Assembly: GCF_035582795.1 (NCBI RefSeq)
Contig: NC_134371.1
Coordinates: 44,929,001-44,993,000 of the forward strand
Direction: 5' to 3'
DNA length: 64,000 nucleotides
From: Mycteria americana
Taxonomy: Eukaryota; Chordata; Aves; Ciconiiformes; Ciconiidae
Below, piece by piece: positions 1-12,419 of this stretch. The position numbers were made by a program, and so were the translations under genes. Below the pieces are notes generated by a model, which was not told the DNA's origin, did not search any database, and saw only the letters and a program-made list of their open reading frames with translations. Numbering within the stretch: position 1 is the first letter of the stretch; each line of letters starts with the position of its first letter.

Positions 1-1870
1 GCTACCTAAGACCAGCAATGGTGCCTTCCTTCAGGCTTGCACCATACTAAATGTCACTTGTTCCTCTTTACTATTGGTCTGTAGTGAGAAACTGGGTCAT
101 GTATTTTTGTCTACAAGTTTTTCTTCAGTTCTTCTATACTTCTGCTCAAGTAATTTTTCTCTTTTACTGCCAAGTGTCCTGTGCTTACAGTGTCAATCAT
201 CTGTAAAACTCCCTAGTTTCTCTCCCAGTTTTTTTCCTGAAAAAATGCCTGAAAGATGTGCTTCCAAGGAAAGAGCTAAAAGCTTTGTGGAGGACAGATG
301 ATGGCTAGAAAGAAAAACAATCTTTCCCATCTTTAAGAGCTGGGAACAGGGTAAAAGGATTCACAGAATTGCTGGTCTGCAAGGCTGAAGTTAAATTCCT
401 TGAATTAATATTGGAATAAATGGTTCAGCTTTTTAAAAACTCTTGAAACGTGAAGAGAATGAGAGCCACCATGGATTTGTAAGGAGCAAACTGTCAAATT
501 AATTTCCATTACAATAGGATAATAGGACTTATAGAAAACAGAAAAGCAATAACTGTTACCCTTGTATTAGTAAGGTTCAAGGTAGTTGTCAGTTATTTGC
601 TCTCAAAATGAAAAGCTATTGAACGGTGGTATCCCAAATCCAGGACTATTCAACAGCTTCACTAAGAAACTGATGTTGAACTTGAGCATCTTCACTAGCT
701 TTACAAATAAGAATTAAATTGGGAAAAGCGGGGCTGCAAGTATATTGGGGAAATTGAGGAAATGGTTGGAAAGTGTATCTACTGTAGTCAGCAGTAGTAA
801 AGCATCATGCAAATTACCTCATAAAATCTTGGATGTGCCACTTCCAGAAATGTTGAGGTCCTAAAAACATCATTGAAAATTATCAGATATCTACACTGGA
901 AGAATCTGAGTGCTTTGGCATAAGACAAGAAAACTGAGGGAAATGTCTTAAGATATAAAAAATTCCTCCATATAGGAAGAGAAAAACTTGTTCTCAGAAA
1001 GATATTACAGGCATAATCATAGCATGAGAACTGAGATGGACTTGATGTGACTTCTCAAATTCCCTTATGGTTTCAAAATGCCATATGCTGTTAAAACTGT
1101 AGGGTAAAGCAGAATTGTTTTAGATGAAAACACAACTATATACATTATATATGTACAGAATAAAGGGGAAAACTGTTATTAGATTTTTTTGTTGCTGACA
1201 TAATTCTTGTATTGAACCACACCTCATTAACACTATTGAACCCTTGTGAGTGAGGAGTATAGCCGGACATACGTGTTGCAGTTGATGATCTGCAGCTTAG
1301 AGATGTTAGGCAACTGCCTTAGTCTTAGGCAGCTGAATTAATGTTTTAAGCACACACATATGTTGATCTTCTAATGTAGCATCTGTATGGATCTGAAAAG
1401 AGAATTCAACTGTACAGTCACAACCTCTCTCCACTCCACGGAAAGAATATGTGCTTACACATTCGAACGTAGGTGGATTAATCCAAATCTGTAGTCTGAA
1501 TACCTCTAAAGGTTGGAATGGAAGACCAAACTGTTATGGCTTTTTTTCCCAAATCTTTCATAGACTTAACATTAAAGCCTTTTGAACTTTTGAATGCATG
1601 TTTAAAGTTGTAATTTTATCTTGGGTCAGTCCCATGCAATTAAACATCAGAAATTTGGCACTGCTGACTTACGCATTGTAGAACTTTCATTTTACATTAC
1701 GGTAGAGTGAATACGTCTCAAAATTATTATTTCTTCATATGGCCCATGAAGATTTAGTAAATTTAATTATCCCAAACTAATATTATCTTAATGGTATTTT
1801 TTTCCTCCAAAGAAAAATCCTAAAGAATGGTGAGGTGATGTAATGGTTAGAGATAGCATAAGAAGAATTG

Positions 1871-1951
1871 ATACTAGCACTTGTCCCAGTGGGAGTACAT
1901 TTCACATCTGTTATTTATGATGTGAAGTGCCACTGGGGACAGATCCAGTAA
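1871..1951. repeat. Imperfect foldback, pre-miRNA-sized hairpin
   Basis: The left arm (1880-1908) and right arm (1919-1942) pair well. TGTCCC-AGTGG and TTCACATC on the left match GATGTGAA and CCACTGGGGACA on the right, around a loop of about 10 nt (TGTTATTTAT). The left arm carries a few extra bases as a bulge. Weaker pairing extends the stem outward to about 1871 and 1951. A separate perfect 14-bp palindrome (ACTATGTACATAGT, 1951-1964) abuts it. It may be a relic of a foldback transposon, a conserved structured RNA, or an unannotated miRNA precursor; I recognise no known miRNA seed. Confidence 0.65.
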
Positions 1952-3110
1952 CTATGTACATAGTAATACCTTTAATTAGACTAACAGAATAAATATTGCA
2001 CACAGGCTTTAGGGATCTCATAAAAGCTTTACCCCGATGAAAAGGAAATTGGTGCAACTGGAGAATGATAACTCCAACAGGAACTGGGAACTGGGAAGAT
2101 CAATGTTCCCTAACTTCTTGTGCATTGATTCTTGCAGCACTTATGGATAAACCTATGGTTCCTCTATGACCTTTCAGAAAAAACCTTCCTGTGAACTTGG
2201 AAGGCTTAAGAATAAAACTTACTTGTCAGTCAAATGACAAATGTCAGATGACTTTCTGCTATCACTGTGCTGATACCAAGATTTTTTATTTTTTTTTTAA
2301 ATCTAATCTCTCTTGTAAGCACTACAGAGACCAGGTTATTGGAGCAGAAAAATATATTTACCTGAGACTATGCTACCTCTCTTCTGGGCTGCACTGCCTG
2401 AGGTACAGAGCTGAAGCTTGGGGGTATGAAGGCTTTGAAGGTAAAGCATAACAGCCTCTTTGTTTTCTCTGTTTTCCTTGCCATAAAAAGCACATAACTG
2501 GAGTGACAGAGTTCAGTGAATAGACGCTTTACACGGCTGCCCGTTGCAACACCTGCTGGCAGCTGAGTGTGACACCACTGCAAACCTCTACCCGTGGCAC
2601 AGGAAGGGACACAGAAACCCCTTGTTCAGTCTCATATTTTATAATAGTCAGAAATATACATGTGGTGGGTTGCATTTTCCTCATTCTTGAAGCCAGTTTT
2701 TCCATGTGTTTCGGCCAAAGCAATACCTGCAAACATTAAGACTAATTTTCCAGCTCAATATTTTAGAAGTAACCATGGCAATGCTACAATTGTGTTGTGT
2801 CATCTTTAGCTTGTGGGGCTGGCTTCAATGTCCTTACAGTGGTCTGCAAAGCTAAGCTAACAAAACCTCTGAGCTGAACCTTGTGGGTGGGCTGAAGAGA
2901 GTATGCCCAAAACAGTGGAAGACCAATAGCCTCTGCTGTGGGGCCACTTGCATGACTTACCAGACTCCAGCTTAAAGTTGCGTTCTTTCTGTGCTCTGTT
3001 ATCATTTGCGTGCCTTGATCCATTAACATCACTCCTTAAACACACACAAAATGAAGGCCAAATGATTTTTTTACAGTACCTCTCTAAATTGCTTAGGGTT
3101 TTTTGTTGTG

Positions 3111-3131
3111 TTTTTTTTTTTTTTTTTTTTT
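3111..3131. repeat. Poly-T tract (21)
   Basis: An uninterrupted run of T follows a T/G-rich stretch. No retroposed body is recognisable on either side, so it is most simply a homopolymer microsatellite. Confidence 0.9.
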
Positions 3132-4318
3132 AAAGTGTATTTGTCCCTTGAAGAGTTATGAGAACTGCTCTTACAAAGAACATATCTTATAGAACCCATC
3201 AGATCTTTTTCCGACTTTTTAAATGTTCATTTCCAAATGCAAGGCTTGAAAAAATAGCAAACCTATATACTTTTTACACAGTAGATGCCTCTGAGCCATG
3301 TTTGATATGAAATACATTTTTAAAATTCCGATTTTAAGTCTTATCTTAAGAGTTAATATCTTACTTAATTTATCCACAGAAATTTCTATATAAAGTGAAA
3401 ATTAATGTCTCTCTTTTGCTGGTTAAAATTTTATCTGAAACAGCACTAGTGGCTATTTGCATGAGATGCAGACTAAAACCTTATTAAAAGTAAAAGCTGA
3501 GCACCCATTGCAATATTTCATTCTCTAGTTTTATTAATAGTTGAAAGCTTTCTTGGTAGGAGAAGTTATTTTGATAATCATAACATAAGAAAAAATTCTA
3601 TACATGTATAAATAAAGCTTGGTGATGAAAAGTAGGTCAGTCTTTCAGTCTGGCTTTTAGCTACATCTTAAAGATTTTTCTCTGCAGTGATTTGCTGATC
3701 CACTTATTCTTAATATCATAATCCTTAAATTTATAATCCTCAGTGATAGTTAATGATTGCTAACATGTATAATTTTCCTCATCCAGTGTCAACAGCGCCA
3801 GTGATACATCTGGTCGTGTGTTTGTAAGTGGCTGTCTGTTTCGGAATCTGGTTATTTAAAGTGTATCTAATTTAATTACCAAACAGCAAACACTGTCTGC
3901 AAAAGTCACTGACCTAGAACGTTGCCTCTAAGCTCTTGAGCATGGCTGATAGTGGAATGATGTAAAATGACATGAAAGCTGAAGACATAATTGCTCATTG
4001 TGAATCTTTTTTTCAGTAGCTAACATTATTCTGAAGATGAAAAGTGACAGTTATATATTTTTGGCAATGTTTCCCTGTAGGAAAGGCATATGCAACCTAC
4101 TTATTTTTGCTACTGTTAGGGCTGACTCAAAATTATATTCATAAAAAGTTTATTTACTGACACTATTGACTGAATTTTTGAGCAGTCTCTACCCAAGTAC
4201 TAATTTAGGGCTCTTATAGTCTAGGTATGTAGTCATGCAAAATGAGCTGTTAGAGGTTTATCCACAAAATATCACAAGAGTTATTTCTAGGAGCAAATGC
4301 TGTGTTTTGGGAGTATCC

Positions 4319-4338
4319 AAAAAAAAAAAAAAAAAAAA
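4319..4338. repeat. Poly-A tract (20)
   Basis: An uninterrupted run of A with no recognisable retroposed sequence upstream and no target duplication that I can see. Confidence 0.9.
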
Positions 4339-4442
4339 GTGAAGCATCCAAAATTCAGATGCTGCTCCTGAATATCTGGCCACACAAAACTTAAAAATGC
4401 CATCTGGTGACAGCTTTACCTTCTATACAGATTCCATCAGAC

Positions 4443-4465
4443 TGCGCGCGTCTGTGTGTGTGTGT
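4443..4465. repeat. GC/TG alternating dinucleotide tract
   Basis: A short alternating purine-pyrimidine run, GCGCGCGTC followed by about seven TG units. Its composition could favour Z-DNA, but it is short. Confidence 0.8.
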
Positions 4466-4570
4466 TCCCATTGCTTGCAAATTTACACTTGTAGCTGATG
4501 GAAATGATACATATGTGAAAGCTTGGAAAGCAGTTAGTGAGCAACCTTATTTTAAAAAGAGCTGATAAAT

Positions 4571-4678
4571 GTAGCAGCCAAAGATCTTAAAGTGAACAGA
4601 GCGCCTAAGCACATATTGCAGTAATTCTGTGCTTGCAAGTATGCAGGCTCTGTGTTCACTTTAACACCGAGTGCTACA
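4571..4678. repeat. Nested inverted repeat of 108 bp
   Basis: Three paired blocks nest around one loop. The outer block is GTAGCA (4571-4576) with TGCTAC (4673-4678). The main stem is TTAAAGTGAACAGAGC (4587-4602) with its complement at 4647-4664, perfect except for a 2-nt GT insertion in the right arm. The inner block is AAGCACA (4608-4614) with TGTGCTT (4628-4634), closing a loop of about 13 nt. The main arms begin and end in TTAA, which would fit a piggyBac-like target site, but the outer pairing argues for a longer element. It could be a MITE relic, an ancient conserved hairpin repeat, or a structured RNA. I do not recognise the family. Confidence 0.75.
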
Positions 4679-5562
4679 GTTTCTGATGATAATAAAGGTA
4701 CATAAACTGCAGTCAGCTCAGGAACCTACCAGTCTCATCTATGTGCAATGCAGAGATACCAACTTTATTGCTCAACAAGTTCGGAGGGCCTCTTAAAGCT
4801 GTGGCTCTTCCTGTTTTGAGGAGGATAGTGGCACCAGCGTCCTGTGAGCTCAGGCACAGCAAGCTGCTGATGTAATCTTATTGATTTGGGGATCCAAGTC
4901 AGAACTTCTTTGTAGATGTGACCTATACCAGTTCATTTGTGGTAGAAAGATGGCAAAAGAATAGTCTGTTTAATTTTAATGACTACAAACAGTCCTTAAA
5001 ACATGGTCTATTATTTGTAGGTACTTTATTGAATTACCTTTCAGTTTCAGTTCAGCAAAGGCTAGTATATCCTCCTGGCAAATAATTTTGTCATGAGTAC
5101 TTTGAGCTAATCTGATAGTGTCCTCTTAGAAAACGAATAAGGCAGGAAGGCTTCTCTTTCAGGAAAATATAGCTCAGGTACCTCATCTAAGTAGAGAGGA
5201 ACCACTAGCAGTAAACATTATGACTGGTCAAAATCAGCTGGAAAGGTATGCACCTAAGTCCTGGCAAGAAAATATCTGTGCAGGTATGCATGTCTCAGAC
5301 TTGGATTACTCCTGAGCAATGCTCCTGACTAATTAGCAATAGATACAGTAGTGCCCCCAAAATCTCAGTACAAGGTTTAAAGCAGAAGTCATGTTCCCAC
5401 ACAGATAACAGTCTCTATAAGGAGGAAGAAAACCTAATTTGTTTTTTCTTTTCTTTAAGTATGAAGTGTCTTAGGTGCCTGTCTGCATCCCCAAAGACAT
5501 TGATGGGATAGGTGGTGTAGCAGTGGAGAGAGGGGAAAAAGGGGAGGTATTTTCTGTACTAC

Positions 5563-5578
5563 TTTTTTTTTTTTTTTT
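5563..5578. repeat. Poly-T tract (16)
   Basis: A homopolymer run directly followed by AG. It resembles a polypyrimidine tract before a 3' splice site on the plus strand, but no exon-like sequence follows. Confidence 0.85.
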
Positions 5579-5802
5579 AGAATTGATTCTTAACAGTCAG
5601 TTTGTGGTATTCTCTTTGAACAGACCTGTGGTTTGGTTATCTTACTCTTGATGTGTGTCATCTGGTTCCAGAAGGCACTTCCAGTCAGCAGTTACAAGCA
5701 TTTGTACGTGTACCTGCAATGTCTAAAATTTTGCAGAACATAAATCATCTCTTGTAAAGGCTGACACAAATCTGAAGTCAGTATGTAGTTCTAGGACAGA
5801 GA

Positions 5803-5822
5803 GGGGTGCCAATAGGCACCCC
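5803..5822. repeat. Short perfect hairpin
   Basis: GGGGTGCC, a 4-nt loop AATA, then GGCACCCC. It is a perfect 8-bp GC-rich stem in AT-rich surroundings. The function is unknown and chance formation is possible. Confidence 0.8.
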
Positions 5823-8030
5823 AAATGAAGAAGCTCCTGGATATTGTGACAGAAGGTATTTTAAATGATGTGATGATGTTTTGCTTTGGCTTAATTTTTT
5901 TTTTTTCTCAAATGCAACCCATGAATGGCTCAGTTTTACCAGCTCTGTGTCAAAATAATGGGAAATGATGTAAAGTGCACAATATGAAGAGAGAGAAGAA
6001 ACAAGCTGCCATTGCTTGAAGTATGTACACTTGTGCTGTGGGAGCCATCATCAGACAAAAATATGCTGTGAGCTCTTTCCCCACCCACATACCTCAAGCT
6101 TCATGAAGTGAAGGAGACTGTCGTGTGGTGGCAGAGGCCAGATTATCATAATGTGGGTGTGATGTTTCTGCCCCAAAATACTCTCCTGCCTGTTGTGTTC
6201 TGAAGCTCCTTATTTGTACCTGCAAAGCAGTAATCTGCACAAACGGAGTAGTTAGGCGTCCAAGTGCTGTGTGTCCAGGGCCACCCACAGTTTGTCTGTG
6301 GGCAGAAATGCTCTTTCTGTAGGTGGGAACATGTGTTTTTCAAGTACATGTTCCTTTGTTTCTCTCTCCCTGCTCCTCCAAGAGTGACATCTACCTCTGA
6401 CTGCATTTTTATTTAGTGTAGGATGTGTGGGACCATACTTCTTTTACATTTCTCTTGTGTGTTGGCTTGCCAAATCCTCAGCGTGTACAAATTGGCATAA
6501 TTCCACTGAAATCAATAAAAGTATGTTGACTAAAAGCAGCAGAGAATCTGAATTCATTAGTTAGCAGACCACGATCCACGTGAACTTCTGGAATGATCTC
6601 CCGCAATTGTTTTGGGGATGTACAGAGATCTTCCTGGAGAGGCTACAAAGACTTCCTTTAAGATATTCTGTAGGCCACAGCTGGCTGCTGTCTTCTATGG
6701 TCTTCTACAGTTGCATCCTGAATGCCTGTCTGAAAATTCTTTTAGTTTTAGTATCCCTCTAGCAGTTTGTGGTCTCCCTAGTCTGCAGGACAGTGGACGC
6801 AGTAATTTCATCATGTCTGTCAGTGTGGTAACCAGTGGCATATTGATACTGAGACAGTGAACTGGGTGGCATTTGAATGTAAATCTATCGTCATGAACTC
6901 TAGGCTTATCGTGGCTCATTATTTTGAGGCAAACACAGTAATTAGCACGGGGTGTACTTTATGATAATTAGGAATGTTTTACACATCAGATGGTGATGTT
7001 GGCTTTTGAGGGCAACCACCTGGACTCAGCTCTCACTAACTAAAGTTAATATTTTTGTATTTCTTTTTGTTTCAGTTTTTCAAAATTCCTATGATAAAAT
7101 ATTTTAACTGTTTAATCACTAAATAAGAGATCCATGCAATCAATTAGCTTAACAGCATGATTATTGGGATAACTTGCCATTACCCATAGGTGATAGTTTA
7201 GATAAATAGTTTATACATATTTTAGTTTTTCTTGAGTGCAAAGTGAAACTTCCACTATCTTAATGGCCAGGTGAATGTTACTTTCCAGCTGTCTTGCCTC
7301 TTTGCCTGACCCAGTATCTGAACCTTCTGAACACTGGTATCCTAGAATTGTGGTATCATCTGGTCCGTTTTAGATGTGGTTTTCATCATAAAGACCTAGT
7401 GTGACATTTCTAATAGAGAAAATAATGACGATTAAAAAAACCCCAAAACAAACACCAAATAGAACACAACACAACAGCTTATATTGTCAGGTCTCATGAT
7501 AATCTATTTGCAAACTTTAGATAGGTTAAAGTGGCTTTGTTAAAACATCATCAACATTTTTAGGGCTAGCTTGGAAGCAGCTGTATCTCATGAAACAAAA
7601 TCAGGAAAAGTCAGAATATGTATCATGGGCATATATGCTAGCTGCAGAGCTAGGGTGCTTATTTTTGATTTACTGTGAAATATAGACAAAGTTTGTGTTG
7701 GAATTTATGGCTTGTGTGGATTAGAGTTTCTGCACCTGAAGCTTTCCCTAAATTTTTAGTAGCAGTTCAGATCCAAACCTAGGAGGAAGAGAAGACTATT
7801 TTTGGTTCCAGTGACAATGTGAAGGCAGTCTCATAACCAGCAGATGTAGCAATTGGGCAATTCCATCAGTTTTTTGATAAGAGCCATCTTTGGAAGCTAC
7901 GCAATTTGAATACTTGCTCTGTTTCCTCCTCAGATCAATACTTCCTAAACTGAAACACAAACCTTATCTTACATATATTTGTGAGACATATTTGCGTGTT
8001 CAATTTGTGATTACTGGTTGTTATAAAGGG

Positions 8031-8073
8031 AAGTTACATTGCCTAACATGTTGTAAAGTTACATTGCCTAACA
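8031..8073 (+). repeat. 25-bp tandem duplication, about 1.7 copies
   Basis: AAGTTACATTGCCTAACA occurs at 8031-8048 and again, identical, at 8056-8073, a period of 25 bp. Just after it GCAATGT (8078-8084) is the inverse complement of ACATTGC in the repeat, so the right unit can also fold. Confidence 0.9.
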
Positions 8074-11000
8074 CAAGCAATGTAAAATACTGAGCTTGTA
8101 AACACACTTTGGATGCAGACAGCAGGAGGGGCAGTTAACCATTTTGCTTACTATATGAACAAAGAATGAGGATGCAATAATGTAAAATAGTGCTATCCTT
8201 TTACTTCTAATGCATTTCTTATTGGACAGTAGCTAACTTTTGTAATTGCATTCCAGAAATTCTGTTTGCTTAAATTATACAGCAGTATCTGCAATATCTC
8301 CTAATAATGACAAATGGAAAATGTTTTAATGGTTCTGTTATGCCTATGCACCTTGAAGATACACCTCATTTATATGTGTGAGGGAATGTTTTTTAAGTTC
8401 GTGAAAAACTTGCTGGTTTTGAATTTATTCTTTCTATTTCCTTTTTTGCAGTCTGTACTTTTAAAATTAAAATAATGGGGGGGAAATGAAATACAATGAC
8501 AAGTTTAAGTATTTTTTTACTAAATCATGATAGGCTTCTGCTTGTATTCAGGGTTCATACTACTACATGCTGCCATGGTATCTAAGTTTCAAAACTTTAG
8601 CAATTTTTTGGGGGTGAGGAGGAGCTATATTTTGAAAAAAATTCTCCAAGTTCAAAAAAATTGCAAGTGCTGCATTTCAAGGGAATGAAATAATCTATTT
8701 CAAACTAGGAAAGAACTTGTGGACACTTATGTATCTATGGAATAATGTTAGATAAATTTAAATGTGTTAACTGTGTGGTGCCATGACAAATGCTATTTTT
8801 GGCTGAAAAGGATCAGTGATTGCTTGTAAAATAAGGAGACATCAGACTATTTCAGCTAGCCTTGGCTGGGCTGTTTGGAATGTGGTCTGCGTTTCTGGCA
8901 CTCGCACTCAAGGAGGATGCACAGGAAGACTAAAAAAAAAAAGAAAAGTTAAGAAAAATTATACAAACCTAAATAAAAGAAAAGGCAAGATATAAAAATT
9001 AATCTAGAGGGGGTGTCACCATGCAAGTGCTTAAAAGAAAAATTGGTTTTCATTGTAACTCTGGCAAGTAACAAAGATAAACATCAAAATAAAAGAAAAA
9101 GGGGGTGGTCAGCATGAAAAACTTGGTGTTCGCATTAGGGAAAAGTCAGGATTAGAGGATTACTCTTTTTTTTTTCCGGAAAGACACATGATTAGAGTCC
9201 AAGATCATCTAGATACTGCTTCCAGTTCAACTATAAGACTACTTCTATATTTAACTCTTTAACTTACTGTATGTCACTTCACCATCTGTAAAGCAAGAGA
9301 TGTTAGTGTGGTGGCATTGCGCTGTGCCAAAAAGCAAGTCTAACATATTCATCCTACCATGGTCCTGAATATCACAGACTATTTCTATCATAGGAACTCT
9401 TTGACTTGTAGTTTTAGAGGTAAAACCAAGTGTCTTTCTGTACTTGCTAAACAGAATTTATAGACTTGATGCAGAAAGTGTTGGGTTAGATGTTTTGACC
9501 CTTCTTATGCCAGAAGTCAGGAAAAAAAATGAACAATTAGAGGTAAGCAAAAACCCCAGGAACTCCAAACCTTATAACAAGCCCTTAGTACCACCTCTGC
9601 TGTCTTCAAGCACAGTATTGTGTACACTGGGAAACAGCAACTGATCTCTCCTGTATGGAAAGTATATTCCTTTTCTTCCCCCGCTGCTGTAAAACCAGTG
9701 CTCCTATTATGTCAAGGTCCATCGCGTTTACTGCAACTTTGATATGCTTGACCTAAAAATATTGCTGTGAGTGAATTATTTACAATGACACTGAGGAGCA
9801 ATTTTCTAGAATGTCTCTATGGCCTGTGGGCATTGCACTGAGTACATACATATACCAACAAAAAACCATGAAAGTAACCATGAAACCTTTGCACAGTATT
9901 TCACTGCTACTGTTACCAAAATGGGATTGTTCTGTGACTTTACGGTGTAAGGAAAGATGTGTGCAAGCCAGCATCTCTTGTGGGGTGTGGAATAATGATA
10001 TTGTTTTGCCAATGAACATTCTGTAAATCAGTAGTCTGTAGAAGTTGACTTTTAGTTAAGTTCTATGAAATATTATATATCTGTACGCTAAGAAGACATT
10101 TTTCTATCTCTATATGAAAACATGATGTCACTAAAATCACTGATAAATTTTATACTAGGCACCATTAAAAGGGACCATTGCTGCAGAGTCTGTTCTTCAG
10201 AAAGCAGTAAAAACTTGCAGTCTAGGTGAAAATATTTGTTTTATATTTGTAACGCGTGTGGACTGATTATCTGTGCCTACGTCAATGCTGGCTGAGGTTT
10301 CTGCATCCTGTTCTAGTAGGGTATGAGTTGTTGCTGTTTAATATTTAGTGAGTGTATGAAACAAAATTATGATAGAAATCAGGGAAAAACATGTATTTTG
10401 AGGAAAAGTGCTGCCTTAGCAAAGGATATAACTTAATCTTTTTCCTGCACTGGAATCTGTCCCCCCAGTGCTAATCATTCAGTCATTATTAGTTAGCATA
10501 GCAAACATATATGCAGAAACCACTCATGCTCCAGGTCACTGGTTGTTTCCAGTGCTACCAAATTCCAGAATCTTATATTTTGATACGTATTTTCTCTGTT
10601 AAAAACACATAACACAACTATAACTAGCATTAATAAATGTATTGCAGAAACGAGACCTGATTTTTAGTTTCCAGTAAGGAGGAACCTTGATGCATCCTGT
10701 TGCAAGAACATACTAGCTACAACTTAATTTTAATTTCTCCTTCTAGATAGACTATATACCTTTGAGTCCTGCTTGTAATATGATCTTTATCTATCTGCAA
10801 TATGTAAGTCAGTAGTAACTCAAGTTCCCATTTTTGTAGAAATAAGTAAACTTAAAGACACAGGCTTACCTCTGAACAGTGTTGCTGAGAAGTCATACAT
10901 CCACAGCAACCCTTCCTTTTAATACTTCTGTCTCTGACCACAATAGTATCCAGTGAGCAATAGACCCTGTGGGTTCTTTTCTAGTAAGTATTGCAATGAA

Positions 11001-12247
11001 AAAATATAATCTTCCTAAATACCAATTTTAAATAATGTCCAACCAATTCCAGGATTGAATTTTTTAGTGTGGTTATGTCTTTGAGGAACTGATTTTTTTT
11101 TTTTCCCTATAAATATCAGTCTCGCATGGGATTGAGGACTGATCTCTTTCATGATTGAAATATATTTTTATCATTTAAGTAGACTGGTAATACAAAGTTT
11201 AAGAAGCAACTACAGATGTATCCTCCCATGATAGCCTTAATGCTTGTATCCTGTTCAGTTGCTACATGGTGAAACATGGATAAAACAAGCAAGTACAGTA
11301 CACAAGACAACTGTTGTGTAACTGATGTGCTGAGGAAACTGTAAATAATCAGACTAAAGTATTATTAATGGACCCCCATTATGAGGAGGAACAATATGAA
11401 TGCTGTGTGATTACCTAACTTTTGGAAGCAATTCCTACTGCAGAATATCTCAGTTGCACTAAGTCTAAAGGCGGAACTTACTTACCTTAGACGAGTGTGT
11501 GATGTGAGAAATGTAGACTGGTCCTTCTGTGTGTCTGACCAGGTTAATAAAGGGTTGTAAGGAAATAAGGACAAAGTTGTGAGCTTTATTGACACTTTTA
11601 TTTTCTTATTACTATCAGTAATACTGAGAGTGTGACATAGGTACCCAAAGTTTACAGTAATTTTACAATTTAACTACTGTTCCATTATTATTACTGGATA
11701 TACATTTCTCTGTCATCTTTCAGATCCCTAAAAAAGGTAAATGTAATAGTATTTGCTGTCTAATACTATTTATTTAGGTGCTTAAAATCAGTTTCATGTA
11801 AAATTAATTAATCTTTTATTTGATATAACATTTTATCCGTATCTCTGAACTCTGGCTCCCATTTGTATTTGTCGTGACAAGTATAGAAGAAATTTTGGAC
11901 TATTCCGCAATGCCTAGTTAAAATGAGATTTAAATATTCTTTCCTCTTATGCTCAGAGTCCTTAGGAGTGGATATACACAAACTTCCCTGTATTATTATT
12001 TACTTCCACATACATACTGAATAAGAATTTTTATGGCTTCAATGATGTTGAACCCTGGGAGGACAATATTTCAGAAAAAGACAGTGATTTTTTTTCTAGT
12101 CAGCTAAGTTAAACACACTTAAAACCAAGCAAGTAAAAAGTGAATGTCCCCAACTATTTTTTTGACCAGAAAAATGTAGCCTATAAGAAGTGTTTGCTTC
12201 TCACTACTGCTTTCAGAGCTGATGTTCCTCTCAACGGCAACTGTAAA

Positions 12248-12357
12248 ATGTGGGGCCACAGTTGCATTCATTGTTCAGTGAGCTTGTCCACATAGTTAAA
12301 CCCACCGACAGCAATGAATGTTGATTGTGACCTTTTTTGTAAAGCTTGGCAGGGTAG
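12248..12357 (-). ncRNA. MIR181B1: pre-miR-181b-1 microRNA hairpin
   Basis: Second member of the cluster, lying 3' of miR-181a-1 on the same minus-strand primary transcript. Seen: the mature 5p arm is at 12300-12322 (seed AACATTCA, then TTGCTGTCGGTGGGT, the 181b-specific middle and end). The loop contains the conserved ATGTGGACAAG stretch. The 3p arm is at 12262-12282 (starts CTCACTGAACAATG), which is the b-1 type passenger. The stem closes with GGTCACAATC on the 5' side and GCAACTGTGGCC on the 3' side. The offset between the two precursors is 172 bp, close to the roughly 171 bp of the human chr1 cluster. The lower stem differs slightly from the human one in its A/T-rich 5' flank. The seed is shared with miR-181a, so the targets largely overlap. 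I see no basal TG at -14 here, unlike in 181a. Confidence 0.98.
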
Positions 12358-12419
12358 GGGAGAAACATCATGTGGCGGTTAGGTTTCTATCTTCGGTGTT
12401 AAGGCCTGAAAGCATGAAG

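Larger units (their letters stand above)
1..12247. other. Non-coding DNA downstream of the miR-181 cluster
   Basis: I recognise no exon on either strand; the open frames here are short (up to 86 codons) and resemble no protein I know. Contents: two long imperfect foldbacks (1871-1951, 4571-4678), a short perfect hairpin (5803-5822), homopolymers (3111-3131, 4319-4338, 5563-5578), a GC/TG dinucleotide tract (about 4443-4465), a 25-bp tandem duplication (8031-8073), and A-rich low-complexity DNA (about 7430-7480 and 8930-9120). Because the miRNA transcript runs leftward, this side should hold the 3' part and end of the primary transcript, but I cannot place a poly(A) site with confidence. A weak MIR-like stretch sits near 9255-9300. 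Confidence 0.7.
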
